Of a DNA stretch of 64,000 nt, positions 18,609-27,477 are shown one piece after another. The position numbers were made by a program, and so were the translations under genes. Positions within the stretch are counted from its first letter, which is position 1. Each line of letters begins with the position of its first letter. The notes below the pieces were generated by a model. It was not told the origin of the DNA. It did not search any database and saw only the letters and a program-made list of their open reading frames with translations. This DNA is from Lactobacillaceae bacterium L1_55_11 (GTDB lineage: Bacteria > Bacillota > Bacilli > Lactobacillales > Lactobacillaceae): assembly GCA_029433155.1 (NCBI GenBank), contig JAQYTT010000004.1, positions 1 through 64,000 on the forward strand, given 5' to 3'.

Positions 18609-19541
18609 TTAAGGTTGATTCTGCCGGTACTCGTCTGCTTCGGCAGCCGTCGCCCAAACAAGGTGTCCCGGCTGGACTTCAACCAGCTGGCGCTCCTGCC
18701 CATCCTGTTCCCGACTAGGGTCGTAGGGCTGGATTACCCGGTTGCGTTCTACCTCAGGATCTGGCTCAGGAATGGCTGACAAGAGGCTCTTGGTGTACGG
18801 GTGCAGCGGGTGATTGTAGACCTGGTCAGCGGGACCAATCTCTAAAATCTTACCCCAGTGCATGACCCCAATCCGGTCCGAGATGTACTTGACCATCGAC
18901 AGGTCGTGGGCGATGAAGAGATAGGTCAGCGAGTGCTGGTCCTGCAGGCGCTTCATCAGGTTAACAACCTGGGCTTGGACGGAAACATCCAGGGCCGAAA
19001 TCGGCTCATCGGCGATGATAAACTTGGGATCAACCGCCAGGGCCCGGGCAATTCCAATTCGTTGCCGCTGCCCACCGGAAAATTCGTGGGGGTAACGGGT
19101 GGCGTGGTCCTTGTTAAGCCCGACTAGTTCGAGCAACTCCAAAACCTTGGCTTCGCGCTCAGCCTTATTTTTCACTAGGCGGTTGATGTCAAGGCCTTCA
19201 GCAATGATATCTTCGACCTTCATCCGGCCGTTTAGGCTGGCCTGGGGGTCCTGGAAAATCATCTGGCTGTCCTTGCGGAAATTGGCCAGTTGCTTACCCT
19301 TTAGCTTGGTCACGTCCTGACCGTCAAAGTGAATCTGACCGCTACTGGGGTCATACAACTTTAAAATCGTCCGACCCAGGGTTGTCTTGCCCGAACCTGA
19401 TTCACCGACCAGGCCAAAGACTTCCCCCTCATAAATATCAAAGGTCGCGTGGTTGATGGCCTTAACTTCCTTGGCCTTACCCGGGAAGAAGGTCAAAGAC
19501 AGGTCCTTTAGTTCCACTAATTTTTTAGGTGTTTCGGTCAT
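18609..19541 (-). CDS. oppF: Oligopeptide ABC importer, ATPase OppF
   Basis: The second ATPase of the Opp importer, which powers uptake of peptides across the cytoplasmic membrane. The 310 residues carry Walker A GESGSGKTT near 46, the signature FSGGQRQR near 156 and Walker B FIIADEP near 176, then the oligopeptide/dipeptide C-terminal extension HPYTKSLLSAIPEPDP that is diagnostic for OppD/OppF. Its start overlaps the oppD stop (TAATG) with AGGAGG upstream, so it is coupled. Last gene of the operon. Confidence 0.95.
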   Translation of the reverse strand: MTETPKKLVELKDLSLTFFPGKAKEVKAINHATFDIYEGEVFGLVGESGSGKTTLGRTILKLYDPSSGQIHFDGQDVTKLKGKQLANFRKDSQMIFQDPQASLNGRMKVEDIIAEGLDINRLVKNKAEREAKVLELLELVGLNKDHATRYPHEFSGGQRQRIGIARALAVDPKFIIADEPISALDVSVQAQVVNLMKRLQDQHSLTYLFIAHDLSMVKYISDRIGVMHWGKILEIGPADQVYNHPLHPYTKSLLSAIPEPDPEVERNRVIQPYDPSREQDGQERQLVEVQPGHLVWATAAEADEYRQNQP

Positions 19542-20593
19542 TAATGGGCCTCCTGTCCTTGCATGGCCTGCCAGCGTGCCCAGCGGCGCTGAATCTTCTC
19601 CGGTGGCGTTACCATCGGTGCCCGCTCGTCTAAGAGCCAGGTTGCGGCATAGTGGGTGTTACTGACTTTAAAGAAGGGTGGCTGGCTTTCATAGTCCACG
19701 TCTAAGGCAAACTGGTTTCGTTCCGCAAAGGCGTCACCCTTAGGTGGCTGGAGCAGGTCGGGCGGTGTACCCGGAATGGCCTGCAAACTGCCCTGGGCGG
19801 TATCAGTGGTTGGCATCGAATCTAACAGCCCCCAAGTATAAGGGTGCTTAGGATTAAAGAAGATTTCATCAACGGTGCCGATTTCCACAATCTTACCCGC
19901 GTACATGACCGCCACTCGGTCAGCGACGCCAGCCACCACACCCAGGTCGTGGGTGATAAAGATAATAGAAGAGTGCAAGCGTTCTTGCTGCTGCTTCATC
20001 ATCTTTAAAATCTGGGCCTGGATAGTCACATCTAAGGCTGTGGTCGGTTCATCAGCAATCAGCACTTCTGGGTCAGCGGCCAGAGCGATGGCAATCACCG
20101 CCCGCTGCCGCATCCCACCAGACCACTGATGGGGGTAGTCATTGAAGTGTTCCTTGGCATTGGGAATCCCGACGCCTTCCATCAACTCCAAGGCCCGCTT
20201 GTTTGCGGCTTCCTTACTAAGCTTTTGGTGCTTGATAATTGGTTCCGCAATCTGACGGCCAATCTTCATCGTTGGGTCCAAACTGGTCATCGGATCCTGG
20301 AAGACCATGGCAATCTGGTCACCCCGGATGTTTTCCCAGTCCTTTTCCTTTAGGTCCAAGAGGTTCTGTCCTTTAAACAGAAGTTCACTGGTATCCGGAA
20401 TATCAGCGTTTTCGGCATTTAAGCCCATCAAGGTCTTGGTCGTTACTGACTTACCAGAACCCGACTCGCCCACAATGGACAGGGTTTCGCCGGGCTGTAA
20501 GTCAAAGGAAACATCGCGGATGGCCTGGACCGTACCGGCGTAGGTATTAAAGTTCACTTTTAAATCTTTTACTTGTAAAACAGGTTCAGTCAT
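19541..20593 (-). CDS. oppD: Oligopeptide ABC importer, ATPase OppD
   Basis: Partner ATPase of OppF. The 350 residues have Walker A GESGSGKS near 39, the signature WSGGMRQR near 158 and Walker B VLIADEPTTALD near 178. The C-terminal extension begins HPYTWGLLDSMP. AGGGG precedes the ATG. It begins 9 nt after oppC, so oppBCDF forms a tight block. OppD and OppF form the heterodimer that hydrolyses ATP to open the OppBC channel. Confidence 0.95.
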   Translation of the reverse strand: MTEPVLQVKDLKVNFNTYAGTVQAIRDVSFDLQPGETLSIVGESGSGKSVTTKTLMGLNAENADIPDTSELLFKGQNLLDLKEKDWENIRGDQIAMVFQDPMTSLDPTMKIGRQIAEPIIKHQKLSKEAANKRALELMEGVGIPNAKEHFNDYPHQWSGGMRQRAVIAIALAADPEVLIADEPTTALDVTIQAQILKMMKQQQERLHSSIIFITHDLGVVAGVADRVAVMYAGKIVEIGTVDEIFFNPKHPYTWGLLDSMPTTDTAQGSLQAIPGTPPDLLQPPKGDAFAERNQFALDVDYESQPPFFKVSNTHYAATWLLDERAPMVTPPEKIQRRWARWQAMQGQEAH

Positions 20594-20602
20594 AAGCGCC
20601 CC

Positions 20603-21628
20603 TTAATCTTCACTAGCCCGAGGGTCAAAGGCATCGCGGAGACCGTCGCCCAGCAGAACGAAGGCCAACGATACCAAGACCAGGACCGCCGAAGGAATCA
20701 AAATTTGGTAAGGGTAGAACTGCAGCATGCTCTGGGCGTCGGCAATCAGCGTTCCCAGCGAAGCCGTTGGTGGCTTAACCCCTAGGTTAATCGCCGACAG
20801 CACGGCCTCAAACATGATGGCAGTTGGAATCGTCAGCATGATTTGGACGATAATCACCCCGGCCATGTTAGGAATTAGGTGCTTGATGGCAATCTTAACC
20901 GGCCGCTCACCTAAGGCCTTGGCCGCCAGGACAAAGTCCTGTTCTTTCAGACTCATGGTCATGTTACGGACCTGCCGGGCCATCGTGACCCAGCCAGTGA
21001 AGGCGATGGCGATAATGACCGAGGTCATCCCGGCACCCAAGTACAGGGATAGCAGAGTAACTACCACCAGATTTGGCACCGAAGAAATCACTTCGATAAT
21101 CCGCTGCAGGAGGGTATCGACCCAGCCACCCTTCCAACCGGCCCAGAGGCCGTAGGAAACCCCAATTAAGAGATCAATCAGGGTTGCCGCCAGGGCGACG
21201 AAGAGTGAAATTCGCAGCCCAACGGTGACCCGCTTGGCCTCCGAACGGCCAAGAGTATCCGTTCCAAAGAGATAGTGCTGGCTCACGCCATTAGTTTCGT
21301 AGGAATCGGTGACCGTGGTCGAACCCGGTTGAACGTTTTTACCGTCCCAGCCCGGAATGGGCAGGCCCGAGTTAGGTGGCAAGTTCTTGTACTTCCCAAT
21401 TTCATTGGGGTTAAAGCTGTTAGCCTGGTCCTGGCTCAAAAAGACCATTGAACCCAGGGCAAAGACCGCCGTCAGAATCAAAAACCAGAGGGAAACCACG
21501 GCTAGCTTGTTCTTCTTCAGACGCCGCCAAGCATCCTGCCAGAAGGACAGGGTTGGCCGGGCAATTGCCTCGTTTGCATTTTGGTTACGGATGCCCACTA
21601 GGACAAATTCTTGATCATTTCTTGTCAT
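20603..21628 (-). CDS. oppC: Oligopeptide ABC importer, permease OppC
   Basis: A membrane-spanning permease of 341 residues. After an N-terminal cytoplasmic tail and one helix (LAVVSLWFLILTAVFALG) comes a long extracytoplasmic loop, then five helices. The EAA loop is AAKALGERPVKIAIKH, which contacts the ATPases. The frame extends 12 codons upstream, but AGGAGG lies 7 nt before the ATG at 21628, so that start is chosen. It follows oppB by 10 nt. Confidence 0.94.
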   Translation of the reverse strand: MTRNDQEFVLVGIRNQNANEAIARPTLSFWQDAWRRLKKNKLAVVSLWFLILTAVFALGSMVFLSQDQANSFNPNEIGKYKNLPPNSGLPIPGWDGKNVQPGSTTVTDSYETNGVSQHYLFGTDTLGRSEAKRVTVGLRISLFVALAATLIDLLIGVSYGLWAGWKGGWVDTLLQRIIEVISSVPNLVVVTLLSLYLGAGMTSVIIAIAFTGWVTMARQVRNMTMSLKEQDFVLAAKALGERPVKIAIKHLIPNMAGVIIVQIMLTIPTAIMFEAVLSAINLGVKPPTASLGTLIADAQSMLQFYPYQILIPSAVLVLVSLAFVLLGDGLRDAFDPRASED

Positions 21629-21638
21629 GTGGACCTCC

Positions 21639-22556
21639 TTACTGCAAGCGGACGCGCGGATCAACCAGCGCCGTCAAGATATCGGTAATCAGGATGATTA
21701 CCATCAGCATTACTGAATAAACAATCGTCGTACCCATGATGACCGGGTAATCCTTAGTCGGAATCGAACTAACGAACTGCTGGCCAATGCCTGGAATCGA
21801 GAAAATCGTTTCCACCAGGACCGAACCAGTCAAAAGGTTAGCGGCCAGCGGTCCTAACAGGGTCAAAACTGGAATCATTGAATTCCGGTAGGCGTGGTGG
21901 TTCACTAGCTCGCCGGCACTCAGTCCCTTGGCCCGGGCCAATTGCATGTAATCCGAATGCAGGGATTCAATCATTTCCGAACGGACAAAGCGACTAACCG
22001 TCGCGGCTGGCAAAATCGCCAGGGACAGTACCGGCATCACGGCTTCACCAATCGAATCACCCCAACCAGAAACTGGTAGCAAGGGCCACTTATACCCGAA
22101 GAGGAAGAGCAAGACGATGGCAAAGATAAAGCTTGGTACCGCCAGGCCCAGCGTTGAAAGCAGGCTGAGTGTCCCATCAACCTTGTTGTTCTGGTTACGG
22201 GCCGAGAAGGAACCGGTAATCATCCCAAAAATCACACCGACCACCAGAGCGGCCAATCCCAACTCAGCTGAAATTGGCAGGCGCTGGGCAATCAGAGTGC
22301 TAACCGCCTGGTTCTGGTACTGGAACGAGGTCCCAAAGTCACCGTGGAGGGCATTAACCAAGTAACTCAGATACTGCTGCCAAAGGGGCTTATCTAAACC
22401 ATAGGTCTGATTTAACTGGGCAATCATGTCGCTGGTCAGCCGGGGATTGTTATAAGGCGTTCCTGGCATGGCATGCATCATAAAGAAGGTGATGGTGATA
22501 ACCACCCACAGGGTGAACACCAGGATTGCCAGACGTTTCAAAATGTATTTTGCCAT
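21639..22556 (-). CDS. oppB: Oligopeptide ABC importer, permease OppB
   Basis: The other half of the peptide channel: 305 residues and six helices, starting ILKRLAILVFTLWVVITITFF, with the EAA loop QLARAKGLSAGELVNHH. The conserved N-terminal MPGTPY segment follows the first helix, as in family members. TAGGA precedes the ATG. A hairpin in the oppA-oppB gap (22575-22605) may reduce transcription of oppBCDF relative to oppA. Confidence 0.95.
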   Translation of the reverse strand: MAKYILKRLAILVFTLWVVITITFFMMHAMPGTPYNNPRLTSDMIAQLNQTYGLDKPLWQQYLSYLVNALHGDFGTSFQYQNQAVSTLIAQRLPISAELGLAALVVGVIFGMITGSFSARNQNNKVDGTLSLLSTLGLAVPSFIFAIVLLFLFGYKWPLLPVSGWGDSIGEAVMPVLSLAILPAATVSRFVRSEMIESLHSDYMQLARAKGLSAGELVNHHAYRNSMIPVLTLLGPLAANLLTGSVLVETIFSIPGIGQQFVSSIPTKDYPVIMGTTIVYSVMLMVIILITDILTALVDPRVRLQ

Positions 22557-22574
22557 ATGTGTCTTCCTAATAAA

Positions 22575-22605
22575 TAAGAATTGACCGCAGCGCAGCCAAT
22601 TCTTA
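22575..22605 (-). promoter_or_regulatory. Hairpin in the oppA-oppB gap
   Basis: A perfect 9-bp inverted repeat TAAGAATTG/CAATTCTTA with a GC-rich loop, not followed by a T-run. It probably acts as a 3' mRNA-stabilising or leaky-termination element, giving more OppA than OppBCDF. That role is inferred from comparable operons. Confidence 0.6.
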
Positions 22606-22621
22606 CTTTCACTACTTTAAA

Positions 22622-24262
22622 TTATGAACGGTAGGCGTTCTTGACGTCTAAGGTCAGGCCGGTACCATTGACCACCAGTCCCTTGACGTTTGGACGTACC
22701 AACCAGTAATTCTTCCAGAAACCAAGTGGGTTAATGTTAGCATCGTTCTTCAAGGCTGCTTCAGCATCCTTGTAGTCCTGGTCGCGGGCACTGGCATTGT
22801 TAGCATCAGTACCCTCAGCCTTATCAATGGCAGCCGAATAGGCCTCGTTCTTAAACTTACCATTGTTCTGACCGGTGTCCGTATTCTTAAACATATCGTA
22901 GAAGGTTGAACCTTCAGGGTAATCTCCGTGCCAGCTGCTTAAGACAATGTCAAAGTTTTGATTCTGCTGATCAAGCAGGCGCTGCTTGAATGGCACGAAC
23001 TTCTCGTTAACCGTCAAGCCTTTCAGCGAACCTTCCCAGGCCTGCTTCAGATAATCCAGGTAAACCTTGTCACGAGGGGCTTCGGTAGTGCCCAAGATGG
23101 TAACTTCCATCTTAGTTTCGCCGATTTCCTTCATACCCTCTTCGAAGAGCTTAGCTGCTTCTTCCTTGTTATAGGTATAACCAGGGTTGACGTAGGTTGC
23201 CAGGTCCTCACCGTTGCTGGTCTTAGCCAGACCGGTTGGTACCAGGCCAGTGGCAGTGGCGAAAACCCCACCAGATGCCTGGTTAGTAGCCTCGGCCCGG
23301 TTTGTCGCCAGGTTCAAGGCCTGACGAATCTTAGCGTTGGCCAGGAACTTGTTCTTACCAGTCTGGTTGTACTCCAGGTAAGTTGAGGAAGGATCAGTAG
23401 CGGAGGTTACGTCCTTATTATCCTTATTAGCCTTATAAGTCTCGGCAGAATTTGAAATCAGCACACGATCCAACTGACCCTGCTTATACATCTGGATGGC
23501 CGTTTCTGGTTTCTTAACTACCTGCCAGTTAACGGTCTTAGTCTTCACATCCTTGGCATCCCAGTAGTTCTCGTTCTTGACCATCTTGAACTTACCATTA
23601 GTACCATTCCAGCCTTCAAACTTGTAAGGGCCAGAGTAGAGCTGGGTATCAGAGGTCGTACCATACTTAGAACCCTGCTTTTCCACGAAGCTTTGCTTCT
23701 GGGGCAGGAAGTTACCAAAAGTTAGGTAGTACTTAAACTGGGGAATCGGCTTGTCCAGGGTAAAAATCACCTTGTCGCCATCGGCCTTAACACCCAACTG
23801 GTCAACTGGCTTCTTACCAGCTACGATGTCATCGGCGTTTTGCACACCAGAAGTCAGGTAGGCGTACTGTGAAGCGGTTTTTGGATCAACAATCCGCTGC
23901 CAAGAATAAACGAAGTCCTTAGCAGTCAAGTCGGAACCATCCGACCACTTCAAACCAGAACGGAGCGTAGCCGTATAAGTCTTACCGTCTTCAGAAACGT
24001 CAACTGACTTAGCCAAATCCGGAACCGGGTTACCAGACTTATCCACCCGCAGGAGGTTTGACCCAGTGTTTCCAAGAATGGTTGCCGAATAAGAATCGGT
24101 ATTCTTAGAGATATCCAGGGTATTAATGTCCGTTGGCAGGGCGAAGTTCAACGTGTTCTTATCGTGGGACTTATCGTTCCCCCACCAGCCGGCGGCCCGG
24201 GTACCCCCGGCAATCACTACTACCGCAGCGACGCCCAGGGACCATTTTTGCCATGTCTTCAT
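22622..24262 (-). CDS. oppA: Oligopeptide-binding protein OppA without a lipobox
   Basis: Extracellular solute-binding protein (SBP family 5) that hands peptides to OppBC. The 546 residues show the family pattern: LPTDINTLDISKNTDS near the mature N-terminus, LKWSDGSDLTAKDFVYSW, and YSGPYKFEGW. The N-terminus KTWQKWSLGVAAVVVIAGG is a signal/anchor helix but contains no Cys, so the usual lipoprotein cleavage site is missing; anchoring by the uncleaved helix is inferred. The ATG at 24262 is preferred over the upstream in-frame ATG at 24328, which would add a Trp/Cys-containing leader without a ribosome-binding site. Confidence 0.93.
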   Translation of the reverse strand: MKTWQKWSLGVAAVVVIAGGTRAAGWWGNDKSHDKNTLNFALPTDINTLDISKNTDSYSATILGNTGSNLLRVDKSGNPVPDLAKSVDVSEDGKTYTATLRSGLKWSDGSDLTAKDFVYSWQRIVDPKTASQYAYLTSGVQNADDIVAGKKPVDQLGVKADGDKVIFTLDKPIPQFKYYLTFGNFLPQKQSFVEKQGSKYGTTSDTQLYSGPYKFEGWNGTNGKFKMVKNENYWDAKDVKTKTVNWQVVKKPETAIQMYKQGQLDRVLISNSAETYKANKDNKDVTSATDPSSTYLEYNQTGKNKFLANAKIRQALNLATNRAEATNQASGGVFATATGLVPTGLAKTSNGEDLATYVNPGYTYNKEEAAKLFEEGMKEIGETKMEVTILGTTEAPRDKVYLDYLKQAWEGSLKGLTVNEKFVPFKQRLLDQQNQNFDIVLSSWHGDYPEGSTFYDMFKNTDTGQNNGKFKNEAYSAAIDKAEGTDANNASARDQDYKDAEAALKNDANINPLGFWKNYWLVRPNVKGLVVNGTGLTLDVKNAYRS

Positions 24263-24299
24263 AGGTCTTTTCCCCCATTGCTCTTTTATCGTGTTTAAA

Positions 24300-24328
24300 A
24301 TTTTATCACAGGCCCACCACCCTGACAA
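24300..24328 (-). promoter_or_regulatory. Promoter of the opp operon
   Basis: TTGTCA (24323-24328), 17 nt, TAAAAT (24300-24305) on the minus strand, 38 nt before the oppA start. Confidence 0.7.
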
Positions 24329-24378
24329 TCAATTTATTAAAGTGGTACACCTGATATTTTAATAAAACTATCCCAAAG

Positions 24379-25038
24379 TTAGGCCAGATGACGGTCGAAC
24401 CACTTGGCAATTAATGACAGTCCATAGTTCAACAGGAAGTAAACCAGGGTCAAAACTACCAGAATTGGTACGATATAGGTCGTATTTTGCGCGTAGACAA
24501 TCTGACCACGATAAGTCAGCTCGGCCAGCACAATACCAGAAGCCAAACTCGTGTCCTTCACCAGGGAGATCAGCTGGGAGATAATTGGTGGAATCATCTT
24601 CTTGTAGGCCTGGGGCAAAACGATGTAAAACATCGTCTGACCATTGGTCAAGCCGTTAGCCCGGGCCCCTTCAAACTGGCCCCGGTCAACCGATTCCAAA
24701 CCACCACGGACAATTTCAGCCAGCATCGCCGACTCAAAGGTACTCATGGCAATCACCGTCGCCCAAAAGATGGGCAGGTGCACGCCTAAACGAGGTAGGG
24801 CAAAGTAAACAAAGAAGATAATCAACAGGAGGGGCAGATTACGAATAATGTTGTTAATCGTTGCCACAAAGGTTGAAAAATAAGGGATTTTTTCGAATTG
24901 GATAATACCAATGATCGAACCGGCCAACAGGCTCAAAATCACCGAGATAATCGAAACGCCGACGGTGATACCCAGACCACCCAGGAGGTAGTTGACGTTA
25001 TCACCGTTAAAGGCATCAAATATTCCTAAAGTAACCAT
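24379..25038 (-). CDS. Amino-acid ABC importer permease (GlnP/GlnM type), second subunit
   Basis: A polar amino-acid permease of 219 residues with the HisMQ fold. Helices include LLGGLGITVGVSIISVILSL, and the EAA loop is GARANGLTNGQTMFYIVLPQA. It starts 9 nt after the first permease. It is the last gene of a four-gene operon (ATPase, binding protein, two permeases). Glutamine or glutamate is the likely substrate by family, but I cannot decide which. No clear terminator separates it from the opp promoter. Confidence 0.9.
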   Translation of the reverse strand: MVTLGIFDAFNGDNVNYLLGGLGITVGVSIISVILSLLAGSIIGIIQFEKIPYFSTFVATINNIIRNLPLLLIIFFVYFALPRLGVHLPIFWATVIAMSTFESAMLAEIVRGGLESVDRGQFEGARANGLTNGQTMFYIVLPQAYKKMIPPIISQLISLVKDTSLASGIVLAELTYRGQIVYAQNTTYIVPILVVLTLVYFLLNYGLSLIAKWFDRHLA

Positions 25039-25047
25039 AACGCCCCC

Positions 25048-25689
25048 TTATGCTTTCCGCTTCAAGTGCCGCTCGAGGTACTGGATGTAGTAACTCAAAG
25101 GCAGAGTGATCACCAGGTAGAAGACCCCGATGATAATGTAAGTCGTAAAGGTATCAAAGGAGGTCGCCGCCACCATGTTACCCTGGTACATCAAATCCAA
25201 ACCGCCGACAAAGGCCAGGATGGAAGAGTTCTTGACCAGGTTGATGAACTGGTTACCCAAGGATGGCAGGGCCACCCGGAAGGCCTGGGGCAGAACAATG
25301 TAACGCATGGCCTGGTTAAAGCTCAGACCATTGGCCCGGGCCCCTTCCATTTGGCCATTGTCAATCGACAAAATCCCGGCTCGAACCGACTCAGCCACGA
25401 AGGCCGAAGTATAGAGCATCAGCCCGATCGTACCAGCCATGAAGCCGGTCATCTTAATCACCTTAGCAACTGCCAGGTATAAGAAGAGCGTAATAATCAG
25501 CAGTGGGATGTTACGGAAAATCTGAACGTAAACATCACCGAAGACCCGGGCCCATTTCATCGAAGAAACCTGCATGATAGCAAAGAGGGTTCCTAAAATC
25601 AGAGAGCCAACCAGGGCAATGAAACTTGCCAGGAGGGTGTAGCCAAAGCCTTGGATGAAGACAGGCCAATAATGTTGTAGTAATGTCAT
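25048..25689 (-). CDS. Amino-acid ABC importer permease (GlnP/GlnM type), first subunit
   Basis: 213 residues, five or so helices (FGYTLLASFIALVGSLILG first) and the EAA loop GARANGLSFNQAMRYIVLPQA, nearly the same as in its partner at 24379-25038. Two different permeases imply a heterodimeric channel. Its start overlaps the end of the binding-protein gene by four bases (ATGA), so translation is coupled. Confidence 0.9.
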   Translation of the reverse strand: MTLLQHYWPVFIQGFGYTLLASFIALVGSLILGTLFAIMQVSSMKWARVFGDVYVQIFRNIPLLIITLFLYLAVAKVIKMTGFMAGTIGLMLYTSAFVAESVRAGILSIDNGQMEGARANGLSFNQAMRYIVLPQAFRVALPSLGNQFINLVKNSSILAFVGGLDLMYQGNMVAATSFDTFTTYIIIGVFYLVITLPLSYYIQYLERHLKRKA

Positions 25690-26555
25690 GACTTCACCTC
25701 CAGCTCATGCCAGTCAAGACCAGGCACGTTTGAGAACCACTTCTTGATCAACTGGTTGTAAATCCCGTTCTTCTTCAAAGTGTCCAAAGCCCGGTTGGTT
25801 TGGTCAACCATTGGCTTTTGGTCGTGGTCAAAGGCAATTCCGTAAGGAGCCTTAGTAAAGACCCCACCGACCAGGTGGTAGTCAGGGTTTTCCGTGGCAA
25901 AGCCGTAGAGGATGGCGTTATCAGTTGACATCGCCTGTCCCTGACCAGCCTTTAAGGCCTGCATGGCTGAGGCATAATCTTGCAGGGCAATCACGTGGGC
26001 CTTAGGCGCAAACTGCTTGGTCATCTGTGCCGCCGTCGTTCCCACAACAACCAGGACCGTGTACTTTGAATCGTTCATGTCCTGGATGGAGTTGATGCCG
26101 GAGTCCTTTTTCACCAAAAGGGACTGACCAGCATCAAAGTAGGGCTGGGTATAGTCAACGACCTTCGCCCGCTCGGGGGTGATGGTCATGGTTGAAATGG
26201 TCCCGTCAATGTTAGTGTTTTTCAGTAATTGAATCTTAGAAGCCGAAGCCACTGGGACGAAGGAAGCCGACATCGGCACCCCCGTCTGCTTTGAAATCTG
26301 GACCGTCAACGCCTTGGCCATATCGATATCGAAGCCTTCTGGCGTAGCGGTCTTGGTGTTCATCAGGCCAAACAACTTGGTGTCAGCCTTAACACCCCAG
26401 ATAATCTGACCGCGCTTTTCAACCCGGGTCAAAGTATCCTGGTGCTTTGAATTATTAGCTGCGGTTTGCATCGCCCATGCAATGCCGAGTACAATCGCCA
26501 GGGCCAAAACGATGGTCGCGATGATACCAAACCGGCGCTTTTTTGCTTTTTCCAT
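25686..26555 (-). CDS. Amino-acid-binding protein without a lipobox (GlnH-like)
   Basis: SBP family 3 protein of 289 residues. After an N-terminal helix (FGIIATIVLALAIVLGIAW) comes IIWGVKADTKLFGL, then PEGFDIDMAKAL and the ligand-binding TMTITPERAKVVDYTQPY segment typical of Glu/Gln/Asp binders. The whole protein has no cysteine, so it cannot be a classical lipoprotein; it probably stays attached through its N-terminal helix, like OppA in this genome. An inverted repeat (TTAGCC/GGCTAA) lies in the 58-nt gap after the ATPase gene. Confidence 0.9.
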   Translation of the reverse strand: MEKAKKRRFGIIATIVLALAIVLGIAWAMQTAANNSKHQDTLTRVEKRGQIIWGVKADTKLFGLMNTKTATPEGFDIDMAKALTVQISKQTGVPMSASFVPVASASKIQLLKNTNIDGTISTMTITPERAKVVDYTQPYFDAGQSLLVKKDSGINSIQDMNDSKYTVLVVVGTTAAQMTKQFAPKAHVIALQDYASAMQALKAGQGQAMSTDNAILYGFATENPDYHLVGGVFTKAPYGIAFDHDQKPMVDQTNRALDTLKKNGIYNQLIKKWFSNVPGLDWHELEVKS

Positions 26556-26613
26556 AATGTGTGCTCACTTAGCCAGCTAAAAACGCCCGGCTAATCCCCT
26601 TTCCCTTAAAATC

Positions 26614-27351
26614 TTAGTGATGTGCCACTTGGCTCAAGAACTTTTGGGCCCGGGGCTCACTAGGATGTTCAAAGAAACTGGCCGTTGAGCTATCTTCAAG
26701 GATATGACCGTCGGCCATAAAGATAACGCGGTCGGCCACGGCCTTGGCAAAGCTCATTTCATGAGTCACGACCAGCATGGTCATTGATGAATCCTTGGCG
26801 ATGTCACGCATAACGTCCAAGACATCCCCAATCATCTCAGGATCCAAGGCTGAAGTGGGCTCATCAAAGAGCAGGGCCTTGGGCTTCATGGCCAAAGAAC
26901 GGGCAATGGCCACACGCTGGGCCTGTCCACCAGAGAGTTCGGAAGGCATGCTAGCCGCCTTATCGGCCAGACCAACTCGTTCGAGCAGTTCCATGGCCAC
27001 CTTCTTGTTTTCAGCCTCGTCGCGCTTCAAAACCAAGCGGGGTGCCAACATGATGTTTTCAAGCACCGTCTTGTTGTTGTAAAGGTTAAAGTGCTGGAAG
27101 ACCATCCCCACGTTCTTACGGATTTTGTTAATGTCCGTCTTGGGGTCGTTTAGGTCAAAACCGTCGACAGTTAGCTGCCCCGATTCAATATCTTCCAGAC
27201 CGTTAACAGTCCGAATCAGGGTAGATTTTCCAGAACCAGAAGGTCCAATTAAGACAACCGTTTCACCGGCATCGATCTTCAGGTTGATGTCATACAGGGC
27301 ATGAAAATTGCCATAGTATTTTTGGACATCCTTGAATTCAATCATCGACAT
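26614..27351 (-). CDS. glnQ: Amino-acid ABC importer ATPase (GlnQ-like)
   Basis: Energises the amino-acid importer encoded by the three genes downstream. The 245 residues contain Walker A GPSGSGKST near 34, the signature LSGGQAQR near 137 and Walker B LLFDEPTSALD near 160. The frame opens eight codons earlier, but GAGGAG lies 8 nt before the ATG at 27351. First gene of the operon. A perfect GGTTGCC/GGCAACC repeat sits in its leader (27388-27402). Confidence 0.92.
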   Translation of the reverse strand: MSMIEFKDVQKYYGNFHALYDINLKIDAGETVVLIGPSGSGKSTLIRTVNGLEDIESGQLTVDGFDLNDPKTDINKIRKNVGMVFQHFNLYNNKTVLENIMLAPRLVLKRDEAENKKVAMELLERVGLADKAASMPSELSGGQAQRVAIARSLAMKPKALLFDEPTSALDPEMIGDVLDVMRDIAKDSSMTMLVVTHEMSFAKAVADRVIFMADGHILEDSSTASFFEHPSEPRAQKFLSQVAHH

Positions 27352-27387
27352 TGCATATTCTCCTCGCCGCAACATATTTGAGGTTGC

Positions 27388-27402
27388 CGGGCAACCATTA
27401 GT
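27388..27402. promoter_or_regulatory. Palindrome upstream of glnQ
   Basis: Perfect 7-bp inverted repeat with a one-base centre (GGTTGCC G GGCAACC, plus strand), 37 nt before the glnQ start. It could be an operator or an mRNA hairpin. No convincing promoter was placed nearby. Confidence 0.4.
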
Positions 27403-27477
27403 TATTCCATCTTACGCGAACATTCCAAACCGACTGGCGAACAATGTTAGCTTTTTTAACGCTGACTACCTAATTCC

